From Babylonia areolata (lineage: Eukaryota; Mollusca; Gastropoda; Neogastropoda; Buccinidae): a stretch of 64,000 nt of DNA. This document shows, piece after piece, positions 21,101 to 32,836 of this stretch; positions within the stretch are counted from its first letter, which is position 1; each line of letters begins with the position of its first letter. The translations under genes and the position numbers were made by a program. The notes under the pieces were generated by a model, which saw only the letters and a list, made by a program, of their open reading frames with translations, was not told the origin of the DNA and searched no databases. The DNA is taken from assembly GCF_041734735.1 (NCBI RefSeq), contig NC_134878.1:40102329-40166328 (forward strand), in the 5' to 3' direction.

Positions 21101-23301
21101 CCACCTTAACTTGTTTTAAAAACTTTATATATCCCACTGGGCCCAGCATTCCAGCGAGAGCGGTCAAGGGCACCCTTTTCCCCGGAAAAGCAATGTCTGT
21201 GTCACAGGTTTTGGGGTTTGGGTCTTCAAGTGCCCTTGAAGCGCTTTGCAGGGTTTTCCCCAAAAGTTAAAGGTGGCCTTTCCCTTTCCCAGCTGGCCAT
21301 ACAAAATCACCCTTGGGGAAATCCTGCTGTCTTTTCTTTCGGAAAAGTGTCCTGTCCAGTAAAAGGGGGCAAGGATCAGCGGGGTTTTTGATGGGGGGCA
21401 GGCCTTTCCCCTCTCTGGGACCTGGGGGGGGGGAAACCCCCTGTTTTGCCACTTTATGTTTGGGGTTTCTTTCGCGGGCACCCTTATTGAAACGCTCAAG
21501 TTGTTGAATGTGACGGCGATTAATCCCCATTTTTTCACGCAGCAAAAAACAAGGTGGTCGCAAAAACACTCTTTTGGTTTTTCTTTGGTGCGGGCCTGAT
21601 GCCTTTGTTTTTCCCACCCTTGTTTTTTGAGTCTCCCAAAAGGGCGAAGGGGCCCTTTGGTGATCCCGCCGTCACTTCTGTATAAAGGGGCTCCTTTTGC
21701 TGCATGGGGTTCCCCAGGCACAAAACTTGTCGATCGATTTTAAATTGCAGGTGGGGGGGACGGGTGTTCTGGAGTTGCGGGGTTGGTCATGGACTCGCCC
21801 TTGCTGAGCCTGTTTGGTGAGAGGGGGGAAGGGGACCCCCACAACCCCTCCTCCCCTAAAAAAGGTCCCCCTGTGCTGGTCGGGGCAACCGGGCTAATTT
21901 TGGGAACAACTGGGGTAGGATTCTATTACCCCAACATTCCTCAATTGGCCACACCGGAAAAAAGTCCTTTACCCCCCAATTCCATTTTCCAAAACCCCCA
22001 TACCAGCCACAGAGCAGCTAAGTTTTTTTGAAACTGGCCCCCCAAATGTTTTTAATAGTGGTGCTCCCCAAGACCCCTTTCTAGAAAGGTTGGGGTCTTC
22101 TGATGACTACATCGGGGGTGGGGGGTGAATGGGGGGGGTTGTACCTCTAGAGGGGGGGCTTGTCACACTCTTCCAGGGGGTTCGTCCTCTGGGGTTTTCA
22201 ACCTCTGTTGGTCCCCACCGGTACCCAGCTCTCACTTAGGGCCTAGAACTGCTAGCATGTGGCAGCGCCCAAAACCCCCCGGCAAAGGCTTTGACAGGCT
22301 GGGGGTTAAAATAGGTGAGGGGTTTGGAAAGGGTCTCAAACCCCCGGTGGAAATTTGGGCTTGTCTAACCCCAAACAAAGTGAAGACATCCGGTCTCTAC
22401 CGCATCCGTTCCTTTTCCAGTCGTCTTGACCTCGCTTGCCACTGGGTCGGGCGTCCGGGGCAAAGAGTGAGGTTGATGGGGGAAATTTCCCCCCCACTTA
22501 AACAAAGTTTTTCGGATAAGTCACAGAAACCCCCATCCCCTACCATCTTTTCCCCCCAAGCCCCGTTTTGGGGACAGGCGAGGATTGGGGAAAACGACAG
22601 GTTTAGGGAACCCTGGCAGTCGTAGCCGGGGACCTGCAAACAGGCCCTGGGGTGTTTTTCACTGATTGGAGCCCCGTGGTGGGGGATCGGCACCCCCTGA
22701 CACGAGCGCCCCTTAAAGGGCTTTCACTGCTCCCTCCTTGGCATGAGGAAGGGGCTAGAAAAGGTGCCCAAAACATTTCCTGTCCCCCACCCCCCCAGTC
22801 AGCATACCGTGGCTGGACAGGGAACCCACTCAAAGGGGCGACACACAAAGGAAAAAAAGAAAAAAAACAAGGGGCACCCCATTGGGCCATTTCCCCATGG
22901 ACGGCATGCGCTTCGGGGCGAGGCGATTTGACAGCCACAGAAAAATTTCAAAAGCACTCCTGCAAGTGAACTTTGCCAGGGAAAAACATCGACAAAGCTG
23001 CCTTAATTTTAAAACCAGAAGGCAGAAGTAGGCGAAAATTGTGGCGGGTGGGAGGCTACACCCTTTTTTTTGGGAAAATGGTCGCGGGCCTGAAGAGAGA
23101 CGTGAGGTTTGGGTTGGCCCTTTGCAGTGAAGACAACCTCGTTAGCAACTTGGGTTTGGGCCCCCCCAAAGAAGAAGATGCCTGATGATGACAAACTCCC
23201 TTTTCAAGGGAAAAAAGTTTTTTCCACCTTTTTCAGCGCCCCCCACCATGCGAACCTGGATGGATCAAGGAAAGTTTTAGAGGACCCGAAAAGCGTCAAA
23301 C

Positions 23302-23350
<49 letters not shown>

Positions 23351-25430
23351 CCCCCCGCAAAACAACTCCCTCATTCTTGGGTGCTTTAAAGCGAGAGTTG
23401 GGCCCTTTACAGCCCATACTGGGAAGGCGTGATTGGGAAACCCTGGGGTTGGGAAATGTAAAAGCAATGGTCAACGCCCTTTTCCCGACGGTTGGGGGGC
23501 CGAGCACGACCTTCTTAAACAAAAACCCCGTTTCTGCCCCCCTTTCCCGTAACAGGACGTTTATGGGTTCATCCTCGCTCAGGGGAAGGCATTCATCGAC
23601 TTTGTCACGTCAAGGGAAAAGGGGGCAGGCAGGGCGTACGAGTCCGAGGGCCTGTGCAGCGCCCGTGCTGGGCAGAACCACCGCCTTTTGTCCCAAAATC
23701 AAAAAATCTGCAAACCAGCCCAAAGGGCAGGGCCCCAGGGCATGAAAGCACCCAACCCCCTGAATGTCAACAAACTGGGGTAGGCAACATCAAACAAGCT
23801 TTGCTGAAAACCCCGGGGGGAACGCCTTTAGGTTTCCCCCGGCTGGGAAAACCAGAATTGGAGGCAGCATGGGGGGCACTGCATGAGACAGTGTACAAAA
23901 ACTCCCCTAGAGTGCCTGGGGGCCCTTTTGAAAGGGGGGAAAAAAGACTGGTTTGGGTTAGAAATGCAAATGAGAACAAACAGTGCTTTGGGAAAACAAA
24001 AGCCAAGCCTACAGAGGCCCCCAAATGAAGATCCCAAGTCACAGTCAAGAAAGCATACGAAAAAGCGCAGCAGCACCCTCCAGCTGAAAAAAAAAAAACC
24101 CCCCCCCGTGGCGATGCAGGATTCCTGGTTTTTGGCCCAAAAAAGCTGGTAAAAACCAGGGCTTTGCAGACAGGAAAAGACATGAAAACTTCTATAACGG
24201 CCTGAAAGAAGTCTATGGGCCCCACCACCTTCCCGGGTCGCTCCACTCCCAGTGTATGGTTCTAATCTAATTTACTGACAAGGGCGGGGGCCTTTAGAGA
24301 AAGGGGAACACTTTGGGCAGCGGGAGGGAAACCCCCCTTTCCCCCTCAATGTTTAAGCCCATCGACTGAAATTTCCCCAGGTTGCCCGTAACTGAGGTTG
24401 GTGCCATTCCAAATTTGGAGGAGACCCAGAAAGTAACCATCTGCTATCCAAAAGGCAAAGACTCCATTCCAAACTGAGGGCTACAAAGAAAGGTTTTGGG
24501 GGTGCTGACTGAGAAGTTCACAGCCCATTCCAGCCAAACTGGCGCAAGAGGGATTTTCAACCCGGACTTCAAAGACGCTTCCATCATTCACTGTGCAACG
24601 CAAAAAGGAAATTTATCAGGCCTGTGACAACCCTCGTGGGTTTTCCCTGGGTGTCCGTTTTGCAGGCAAGACTCTGTCCAGAAATGCTTTCTCAACCCTA
24701 ATCGCGGGACCTTTTAGCCCAAGGGTTTCCCACCAGAAAAGCCAGTGTGGCTTTTCCCAAAAAAACGCGGGGGGCCTTTTCGACATGGTGTTTTGCTGCC
24801 AGGCAGCTCCAGGAGAAGTGTCAGGAAAAAGAGCGGGTTGACCTTTTCTTCCCCCTAAATTTTTGATTTTGAAACCCAAGGCCCTTTTTAATACCGGGGG
24901 TTTGGAAAAGAAAAGGGCCCTTTTTAGAATTCAAAGGTGGGAAATAAATTGGGAAAAGTTCCCCGGAAAATTCATCCCATCATTTCGGGGGACCTTTCAC
25001 AATTTGGGATGCCTGCCCTTTAGTCCAAGACAACCGGGAAGACTTCAGAACCATTCCCTGTCTTTTTCCCAACCGGGGGTTTAAGCAAGGGTTTTTGGCC
25101 CTTGGGGCCCCCACCCTTGTTCCCCGTCTTTTAAAAGTTTTTTCAGCCCTTTTCTGAACAGGTTTTCCCTTTAAGATGAAGACGTAGGCAATTTGGGATC
25201 AGGGGATGCACAGATGGCTCACCTTTTTAACCTCAGGGGGGTTTTAAAACAAAAAACCCAAGGGGAGGACAGACACCAATCAATGAAATTCCCGTTTGCC
25301 CGAAAGACTGCCCCTTCAATGCTGCCTTTCCCAAGCTGACAGCCAAACCAGCCCTCGACTGTTTCTCTGGCCGCCTGTGGAAAAACTTTGGGCCTTTACA
25401 AAACCGAAAAGAAGGGGGGCCCGGGGGATG
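18110..25430. other. Low-quality, homopolymer-smoothed sequence block
   Basis: Runs of four or more identical bases (ggggg, ccccc, aaaaa, ttttt) follow each other throughout, on both sides of any gene boundary. Recognisable LINE proteins inside are scrambled by many frame changes, then become clean within the same LINE at about 25430. The tract around 18960-19100 reads more normally. This pattern is expected of an unpolished or collapsed assembly region rather than of real decay. ORFs here are not credible as genes. Confidence 0.7.
20850..21730 (-). pseudogene. RTE-type LINE, C-terminal region, in the poor block
   Basis: Through many frame changes the minus strand shows RHIQQLERFNKG, a KWQ segment, then WTGHFSE-KDSRI and VILYGQLGKGK. 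These match the post-RT region of RTE-type LINEs (HIKQLERFH..., IKWQ..., WTGHVSRM.DSRIPK, LLYGQL..GKR). The rest of the element cannot be followed. It lies head-to-head with the LINE that follows. Confidence 0.55.
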
Positions 25431-26335
25431 CACAAGCCAGCTCCAGGAAAGCCTTGAACATTAAACCAAACATCATCAACGGGCAACAACTGAATGCGGT
25501 GGACAAGTTCACATACTTGGGCAGTACACTCTCTCGCACAGTTGTCATCGACGACGAGGTGAATGCCAGACTCGGCAAAGCCAGCGCTGCCTTTGGCAGA
25601 CTCCATAAGAATGTTTGGAACAGGAGAGGCATCACCCTGGAGATGAAGCTCAAAGTATACAAGGTCATATTTCTCACCACACTGCTCTATGGATGTGAAT
25701 CATGGACGATCTACAAACGCCACGCCAAAAAGCTGAACCACTTCCACACCACCAGCCTCAGAAAACTTCTCGGCATAAAATGGCAAGAGAAGATCCCTGA
25801 CACAGAGGTGCTCACTCATGCAAACTTGCCCAGCATCTACACCATCTTGATGCAGGCCCAGCTGTGCTGGGCAGGCCATGTAGTTCACATGCCAGACCAC
25901 CGGCTCCCCAAGAAACTGCTGTATGGCGAACTCCAACATGGCAAGCGCTCCCATGGAGGCCAAAAGAAGTGCTTCAAGGACACTCTGAAAGCTTCTCTGA
26001 AGGCCTTCAACATCAGCCACGACACATGGGAGCTGAATACAATGGACAGACCAAAATGGCGTTCAGCTGTCCACAAAGGCGCCAAATCCTGTGAGGGCCA
26101 ACAGAATCGCTTCAGCAGAGCAACGCAGACAGGCCAGGAAAAGCAGTGCCAGCAAGTCCCTGACAGCCGCCACCATCCCCTGTCCACACTGCATCAGAAC
26201 CTTCCGTGCGTGGACTGGCCTGACCAGTCATCTGCGCACCCACAGAGCCCAACCTACCCACCCCCAGGATGACTAGATGGTCCTCGTTGATCCCGACGGA
26301 CGAACCACACATCTGGAGAACCTCCAGTGAGAACC
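22900..26335 (+). mobile_element. RTE-type LINE, near full length, mostly in the poor block
   Basis: Order of parts: endonuclease (about 22970-23600, with GVGF-like AVKT, then a D-DKLPFQGKK strand and an ISAYAPTM-like region), a linker (ELEAAWGALHETVYK near 23850; MQDSW near 24115; NFYNGLKEVYGP near 24190), reverse transcriptase (NPRGFSLGV near 24630, QCGF near 24745), the post-RT region (25430-26090) and a C2H2 finger (26180-26245). A poly-T run at 23306-23350 interrupts the endonuclease. The 5' limit is unclear. The 3' end is near 26335. Confidence 0.7.
25430..26276 (+). pseudogene. RTE-type LINE ORF2 C-terminus with C2H2 zinc finger
   Basis: The clean part of the LINE: NAVDKFTYLGSTLSRTV, GITLEMKLKVYKVIF, LLYGCESWTIYKRHAKK, LRKLLGIKWQEKIPDTEVL, then AQLCWAGHVVHMPDHRLPK and LLYGELQHGKRSHGGQKK. 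A one-base insertion in a G run near 26094 moves the frame. In the new frame follow ASAEQRRQARKSSASKS and a classical finger, CPHCIRTF...HLRTH, a feature known from C-termini of some LINE ORF2 proteins. The RT active site is in the poor block upstream. The element is dead as it stands. Confidence 0.8.
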
Positions 26336-26754
26336 AGCCAACCTTCAGTTCCAGCCAGCCAGTGAACAAAGGCTCCAGACTACATGCAGTGGTCAAGTTG
26401 TCAAGAAGCCTGTATATTTTCAAGACAGAAGACATACTGTATGCAAAGCCTGCTTTAGAAGGAAAATGCTATGACATGAGTGACGAGCGTTCTCTTATTC
26501 AGTTATTGTTTAGAATTTATTGCATGATTTGTTGTTTTTTATTTGATTCAGGACAAAATCAGGATAAGATATGAACACAAACAGCAACTTGTGAAGAACA
26601 GTCAAGCAGAAAGTTGTTTTATTATTATTTTTTTTAATTTTTATTTTATTGAAATGCTATCCACCCTGTTGGGTGAAATATGCATGTAACTGATGTGACA
26701 AAATACTTGGACTTTTATGCATGCAGTTAATTCAATTTTTTCAAATCTCAAAAG

Positions 26755-27305
26755 AGGAGAGATGATGAGACATTACTTCCAATCCTAACATCCTGGTTCG
26801 CCTCAACTCTGAACTCACAAATATGGGTTGTTTCCCTTTACAGCAAGCCCAACACCAGCAAAACTTGCTGATGTAAATATATGTTGTCTGCCTCTTCTCT
26901 TCTTCTTCTTTGTTCATGGGCTGCAACTCCCACATTCACCCATATGTACACGAGTGGGCTTTTACGTGTATGACCGTTTTTACTTTGCCATTAGCAGCCA
27001 TACTCCATTTTCAGGAATGTGCATGCTGGGTATGTTCTTGTTTCCAAAACACACAAAACGCTGACATGGATTTCAGGATCTTAAATGTGGGTATTTGATC
27101 CTTTGCTTGTATATACACATGAAGGGGGTTCAGGCACAAGCTGGTCTGCACATACGTTGACCTGGGAGATCTGAAAAATCTCCACCCTTTACCCACCAGG
27201 CACTGTTACCAAGATTCGAACCTGGGACCCTCAGATTTATAGTCCAACAATTTAAGCACTCAGCTCAACATAGGCTCTAATGTTGACAACACCAAACAAT
27301 GAGTG
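26755..27305. repeat. Interspersed repeat B, copy 2, split by a SINE
   Basis: Segments 26755-26895 and 27262-27305 continue each other when compared with 10715-10920. The SINE between them occupies the point where copy 1 runs on without a gap. Confidence 0.6.
26896..27263 (-). mobile_element. tRNA-derived SINE with (AAG)n tail
   Basis: On the minus strand the 5' head near 27262-27190 has a box A-like gagtgcttaaattgttgg and box B-like ggttcgaatcttgg, the internal polymerase III promoter. The body includes gtcatacacgtaaaagccc and cactcgtgtacatatgggtg, and the tail is repeated aag (about 26896-26910). I recall this body from molluscan SINEs. The tail type matches the RNase H-bearing LINEs of this window. 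Confidence 0.8.
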
Positions 27306-27524
27306 ATTGTTAAATGAATGAAATGGAAAAAAGATCAAGCTGTTCCTCACCAAACAACAATTTTATCATTCTTCAATGTTTCAAGGACGGAAGATTGGGG
27401 AAGAAGATGCTACTTTGTGTTTATATCATCCTTGTTTGTAATTTCCTATCATTTTAGAAGCTTCTAGTGTTGCAAACAGTTCTGATGTGTAGACAGCAAA
27501 GTGATGATAAAGAGCACAGCTCAC

Positions 27525-27649
27525 CTGGCAAACTCTCCAACTCGGTTGTTCTCTGCATCCTCAAAGTTCCAAAGTCCCACATGAGTGTCATCAAATTTGA
27601 TGTCTTCCACTGATCCAATGAAGGCACGACGGCTCACTGCATCTGCAAT
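27525..27649 (-). CDS. Laminin alpha, exon 6 in window: end of LG1
   Basis: The exon closes LG1: IADAVSRRAFIGSVEDIKF, then DDTHVGLWNFEDAENNRVG. The GLWNF motif is what I recall from alpha1/alpha2 chains at this position. Where those chains have F-x-G-C and a later G-D-C, this exon has FIGS and ENNRVGEFAR, so neither disulfide cysteine is present. The start is phase 0 after an aaaacag acceptor; the end is AG|G with the next exon at a gtgagc donor. The exon is intact, so the cysteine loss is not obviously decay. Confidence 0.92.
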
Positions 27650-27908
27650 CTGTTTTGGAGGAAAAAAGAAAACATTAAGTGCAAAATGCTTACTGAGTGC
27701 AGAAACTAAAAAGTGAAAGGTGAAATGACACACAGAAAGTAAAAGAGACAGTCACAGAGAGAGAGAGAGAGCATAAGAGGGAAGCAACTGTCCATGCCTT
27801 CATGCCTTGTGAATGTTTGTTCAATTAAATCTAGACTTCATGAATGAGACACACTTCAAAAATAAGCTCTTGGTCAAATGATCAAATCAGCCAAGCAGTC
27901 TGGGTAAA

Positions 27909-28054
27909 GTCCCAAATTGTTTCCCCTTTCCATAGGTCCCCAAGGAGATGTTTCATTCTCCCAAAACGTCCCCCAGGGGACCATTCAGGATCCTGAAATG
28001 TCCCCTGGGGACAGTTCTTGGATGCCCCCCCCCCCCTCCACACACACACCCCTC

Positions 28055-28085
<31 letters not shown>

Positions 28086-30641
28086 GGTGAGAACAGGAGC
28101 AAAAGAGGTGCAGAAGGAGATCAGGAGAAAACATAAATTTGATGATTTTGATAAATTTATAACACCCTGTCAAGGAGAAAAAAGAAACACTATTGGCTTT
28201 AAGACATTTTGAAGAACATGAATTATCACTTTTTTTCTCAATAAAACCTCTTGGGGCTGGAGGTGCACTTTGGGGGTACTGTTTTAAAGAGGTCATCCCT
28301 ATTTCCCCCAGGCCTGTGTTCTCCTCATTATTGCTGACCATTATTGACCTCTACTTGCCACCACTGACCACAGTGCAATTGTTCAGATTGCCTTGTTTGT
28401 TTGTGCATTATCATCACACCCTGGCAGATTCTTTATTGTTAACTGACTAATGCTGATCACTACTGACGTCTGTCTAAATACTGTTGAGATGAATTTTTTT
28501 GCGACTCTTATGCAATATATACTAGGACTTCTCGTTCACTGATCACTACTGACTTCTGCTGACCACTTCCCTGGGACCACAACTGACCACAATACAAAAA
28601 ATTAATAACGCCTCATTTTATCCTGTTATGTAGTAGTAAGTTTTCTTGATTTGGTATAACTTATCATCTTTCTGGATTACCGGAACTCTCGTTTGTACTT
28701 TTTGACTGGTTGTTACCACTGGCCACTGCTGACCACTGAAAACTACCAAAAGTGTTTGGATGATGAAACATATATCTGGGGGAACATATATACCTGGGTA
28801 TAGACCTGAGTGAACATAGATCTGGGAGGTGGGGGAAATATAGACCTTGGGAAAAATTGACCTGGGGGAAAAAGATCTATCAAAACAATTTTGTGAGAAG
28901 ATGCACTTGGGGGAAACATTGATATGGGGGAATACAGACATGCTCACAGTTCAGATCTTTCAAATGTCTATCATGTTCATCTAGGCAATTAGGTATACTT
29001 AGAAACTACCTGATGGGTTTTGTTGATTTTTTGCTTACTGCAGCATGTGCTTTGTAAAGCTGTTTTCACCAGAATCCCTGTCAGCAAACGAATCATCACT
29101 AGTGACAAGGTCACTCATTTCCAAATTCAGTGTCACTCATCGTTTACAAAAATATACAGAGATCTAGACTTGTAAACTCAGTCACAGTTTGTGCGAACAC
29201 CAGCAGGGAGGCAATAACACCAGAACGAGGCAGTTTTACGAATGCTGCCGAGCACAGCCGGATGATATTGGACCTTATGTAAACAGAGCCACGATTATGG
29301 CCCATCGCGCTTCACAGGGAATGCCTTGATTGTGGTCCATCGCGCTCTTTGGGTTAAAATGCATGTCTGGAAAAAAGACCTGGTTCTGTAATGACGAAAA
29401 GAAAAAGAATAAAAAAAAGGATGATGTTCAAAACTTTATTTCAACTAAAATAATGTCAAAGCAGAAGAGTCTGACTGTTCAAGAATTTATTTTTGTCACT
29501 TTGACAGCATGACACACTTGGACAGGATACATGGAAAGTTAGATCCACTTTCTTAAAGCTCCCTGAAGTCTGTGTCCTTAGGTCTATGCTCAACACTGCT
29601 CCCACCTCCTCTCATCCACCCCACCTAAAAATGCAGTTTTTGGTTGTGGCCAGTAGCTGTCATTTGTCAAAACCAGTGAAAAAGTACAAATAATACATAA
29701 AATGTACTCATGATACAAAACAATGTTAACATAACGCAAGCTGCACACATGACTGACAGTGGTCAGCTCTGGCCACTGAACAGTCAAACTTGGTCAAGAA
29801 GTCATTATTTTGTAAACATCATAAAATGGCACATTCTGAAAACTTTTTGGTAGTGTTCACTTGTGTTTGGCAGTGACAGGCAATGGTCAGTGATGGTCAG
29901 TTGTAGTTAGGTCAAGAAACCATATTACTACATAAGGTCACAATATTACAAAGTCATAACAGTTATTGGTCAGTCATGGTAAGCATTTTTAAGTTAGCTG
30001 TAAAAAAGCTGCCAACTGTCATAATAATGAACAAACATGAAACAACACTTTTAGGTTGTGTTTATTTGTCAAGATAGGCAAGTAGTGGTCTGTCTGTATT
30101 GGTCAGCAGTTCTCAGTAGTGGTCAGTTCATGGTCATGGTCAAATCCTGTCAAAAAGTACTGATACTTCGTAACTGTTACTTGCTAATGCAATCTGATTA
30201 CTGTTAGATATCAGCAATGGTCAGGCATCCATCAAAAACCTGCCAAGATATAATAATACACAAATGTGACAAAATAACACAGTCTGAACTCTTTAGGGTA
30301 ATGTTTAGCAGTGGTCAGCAATGGCCACACAATAGAGGACAGTGGTGAAAACCTTCCAAGAGGTCTAAATAAAGCACACACACATGTCAAAATATTCATG
30401 GCATATAATGAAATATAACATAAAAGCAGAAATGTTTGTGTGTGTAAGGAGGGCGGGGCTGGGGGACATTTTCGAACAGATTTTAAAATAACATCAGTGA
30501 CAGACTGAAACAGCATGGAGGGATGTTCCAGAACACCCCCAGGGGGACAGTTTAAGACACTGACAAATCTTCTGGGAGATGATTTAGGACACTGATGTGT
30601 CCTCCAGGGGGCCTACAGAAGGGTGGGGGACAATTTGGGAC
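27909..30641. mobile_element. Non-coding element with inverted-repeat ends
   Basis: The left end gtcccaaattgt-tcccc (27909) and the right end, reversed, gtcccaaattgtcccc (30641) match, and both continue into GT-CCCC-rich arms (27909-28030 and 30520-30641). The interior carries words of the type tgaccactgctgacca on the left (28320-28750) and their reverse complement on the right (29640-30330), so the inverted arrangement extends inwards. A (GT)n run is at 28055-28080. No transposase ORF was found. A target-site duplication was not clear. It fills most of the 3-kb intron between two LG1 exons. Confidence 0.6.
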
Positions 30642-30720
30642 ATTACACTGGTATGCAGGCAACACATGAGTTAATGCAGTATCTGCTTGAAAAGAATGTC
30701 AGTAAAGAATGAACACATAC

Positions 30721-30868
30721 GGTGGCATCATCAGGTACTCCTCCCAGGTAAAATTTAGTGGTAGCAGGATTCAGCTCCAACACAGTGTAGGTGGATGGGG
30801 AGTTTCCTTCTGTCACATCATCCTCCTCTTTTTCTGTGCGTATCGTCAGTGTTCCCGACTTGCCAATG
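30721..30868 (-). CDS. Laminin alpha, exon 5 in window: LG1 middle strands
   Basis: The exon reads IGKSGTLTIRTEKEEDDVTE, then SPSTYTVLELNPATTKFYLG and GVPDDAT. The KFYLGGVP motif is the LG strand before the exposed loop. The first base completes CG|C (Arg) with exon 37025-37155, and the end is phase 0 at a gtatgt donor. It lacks cysteine. The charged EKEEDD stretch fits a surface loop. Both neighbours join in frame. Confidence 0.92.
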
Positions 30869-30954
30869 CTGCACCCAGACATGTAATGATGAGTATTCAT
30901 TTTATCTAGTTACCATTTTTGTATCAACTACAGACCATCTTTTAGGCAACATGA

Positions 30955-31034
30955 AATGAATAGTAGTACATTTATGTGGCACTTTAAAACCTCTCAAAGC
31001 ATTCTACAAAAACATATCACACTAGAACACAAAT

Positions 31035-31082
<48 letters not shown>

Positions 31083-31500
31083 ACACACACGCACACTCAC
31101 TCACTCACTCACTCACATGCATGCACACAGGCACACATTAACACCCATGAATGAAAAAGATGTGGATCCATATAATACAGATATGGAATGGAGTGCCTTC
31201 ATCATGTAGAGACTGCTTGAAAAGAAATATCTGTAGATATGCTTCAAAATATGTGAGCAAAGACTGTAACAGACTGAAAAAGGCAGCGAATTCCATATTT
31301 GTACAGCTCAATAACTAAAAGCTCTGCTGCCATGTTTCTCTCTGTTGAATTTGGGAAGGCACAAAATTCCATCATCAGCAGAAGAGTGAAGGCCTTACAG
31401 GACATACTTGCTGCAAAGTTAGGAAATGTACCTGGGTGCATATAAGAAATGACAAAATATATGAACAAATCTGAGCAGATCCTCACATATGAAGGCAAAG
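30955..31500. repeat. Old interspersed repeat with (CA)n/(GC)n microsatellite
   Basis: The block has a pattern common in molluscan repeats: cctctcaaagcattctacaaaa, a CA/CG/CTCA microsatellite at 31036-31120, then gcgaattccatat and agctctgctgcc. No coding content. The family is not named. Confidence 0.4.
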
Positions 31501-31900
31501 CAAGATGGGTTGTGAAGCCATAACAGTACTATGTTGAATAATAATAATAGTAATAATAGTAATAATAATAATAATATTAATAATATGTTTATTTATTATT
31601 ATATAATGCATAAACAAATGATTTTGCTCTAAATGAAAAAAAAAGTATATTTATATATAATATATATCATCCATTAAAACATACAAGTTGGTTCAACTGA
31701 GGAAGGAAACATGACAAATTATAACACTGCATCAAAAGTGCATACTATACTCTATGTCCATAGCAAACAACCAAAAACTAATTTGAACGTCCAAACAATG
31801 CAAAAGCCAACTACAACACCCCAAAACCAGTCCCACTCTCCTTCCCTCCCCTCCACACACCTTCTCAACAACACACACTGAAAACAGAAATAAGCATCTA
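31501..31900. other. AT-rich intron with (TAA)n and (TA)n runs
   Basis: Taa and aat runs at about 31538-31600 and an imperfect (TA)n at 31650. No gene seen. Confidence 0.6.
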
Positions 31901-32240
31901 TCCACACTGTTGCAGGCATTAGGAGACCAATCAAAGGCACTTTTAAACATGAGTCTTGAGGTTGGTTTTGAAGGTGGAAAGGGACTGGGAGCGACTTAAT
32001 TCATATAGCAAGGAGTTCCACTGAATGGGTGATAAATGCAAAGGATCTTTGACTGGACTTAGTCATAACAAAGGGAATTTGGAGAATACTATTGTCTGAT
32101 GATGAACATAGTCTTTTTGTATTTTTTTGTAATGTAAACAGAGAGAAGATCAGAGAGATAATTGAACAAGCAGAGAAAGCATGAAAGCAATGTGCAGATA
32201 GATTACAGGTGGCAGAATAGTTGAGACGCTCATCTGTCAA
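31901..32240. repeat. Old interspersed repeat, left part (possibly continues at 33466-33660)
   Basis: The words gagtcttgaggttggttttg and aaggagttccactgaatggg resemble a widespread animal repeat. Its usual continuation (ggcaaccagtggagttgttt, ctttctccagttt) is found at 33481-33590, so later SINE insertions may have separated the parts. This is an inference from memory of the consensus. Confidence 0.35.
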
Positions 32241-32324
32241 TACAGAGAGTCCATGATGGTTTAGATCTTGTTCTTGCCCTTTCTCTCAAGTTTGACTGGA
32301 AAATCAAACTGGGTGTCTCGTCAT

Positions 32325-32470
32325 TCTGATGAGATGATAAACTAAGGTCCCATATGCAGCACATACTTGGTGCACTGAAAAAGAACCCACAGCAACAAAA
32401 GTGTTGTCCTCTGGCAAAATTCTGTAGAAGAAATCCACTGTGATAGGTACACAAATATTTTTGCATATGC
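32325..32470 (+). mobile_element. SINE body, 5'-truncated (same family as 36582-36975)
   Basis: Words gatgataaactaaggtccc, gaacccacagcaacaaaag, ggcaaaattctgtagaa and atccactgtgatagg match the copy at 36720-36850 in order. No tRNA head. Confidence 0.7.
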
Positions 32471-32836
32471 CTTCCGCTATGGCAAAGTGGTTAGGGTTGT
32501 GGACTGACAGCTGGGAGGATGTGTGTTCAATTCCCAGTGGAGGTGGGTTTTTCAACCCATGGCTGGCTCCTACCCAGTGTTAAGTGTGCAATGGGTTTAA
32601 ATGGGAATACTGGGTTCACACAGTCATGCATCATCCATTTTACAGATGCATCTTTTGGTGCGTTGCTAAAATTTCCTGACCAACACAGCAAGTGTCTGTA
32701 TTTATCGGGCCTGGTTAACGCCAGAATATCATTATGACAGGAAGTGTAGAGTACAGCCTTGTCACGTCGTCCCAAACCCAATTTTGAAACATTGCCATCA
32801 TCAACATCCCCCTCTATCATCATTTAAGAAAAAAAA
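32468..32836 (+). mobile_element. tRNA-derived SINE
   Basis: The head has a box A-like ggcaaagtggttagggttg and box B-like tgttcaattccc. The body has ggtgcgttgctaaaatttcc and ggcctggttaacgccag, and the end is an A-run (32828-32836). It directly follows the truncated SINE at 32325. Confidence 0.75.

Noticed and set aside
23204-23522. Lysine- and phenylalanine-rich ORFs
   Set aside because: They read through a 45-base poly-T run.
18234-25084. Many 60-190 codon ORFs in the poor block
   Set aside because: They overlap on both strands and consist of homopolymer codons; where motifs exist they belong to LINEs in other frames.
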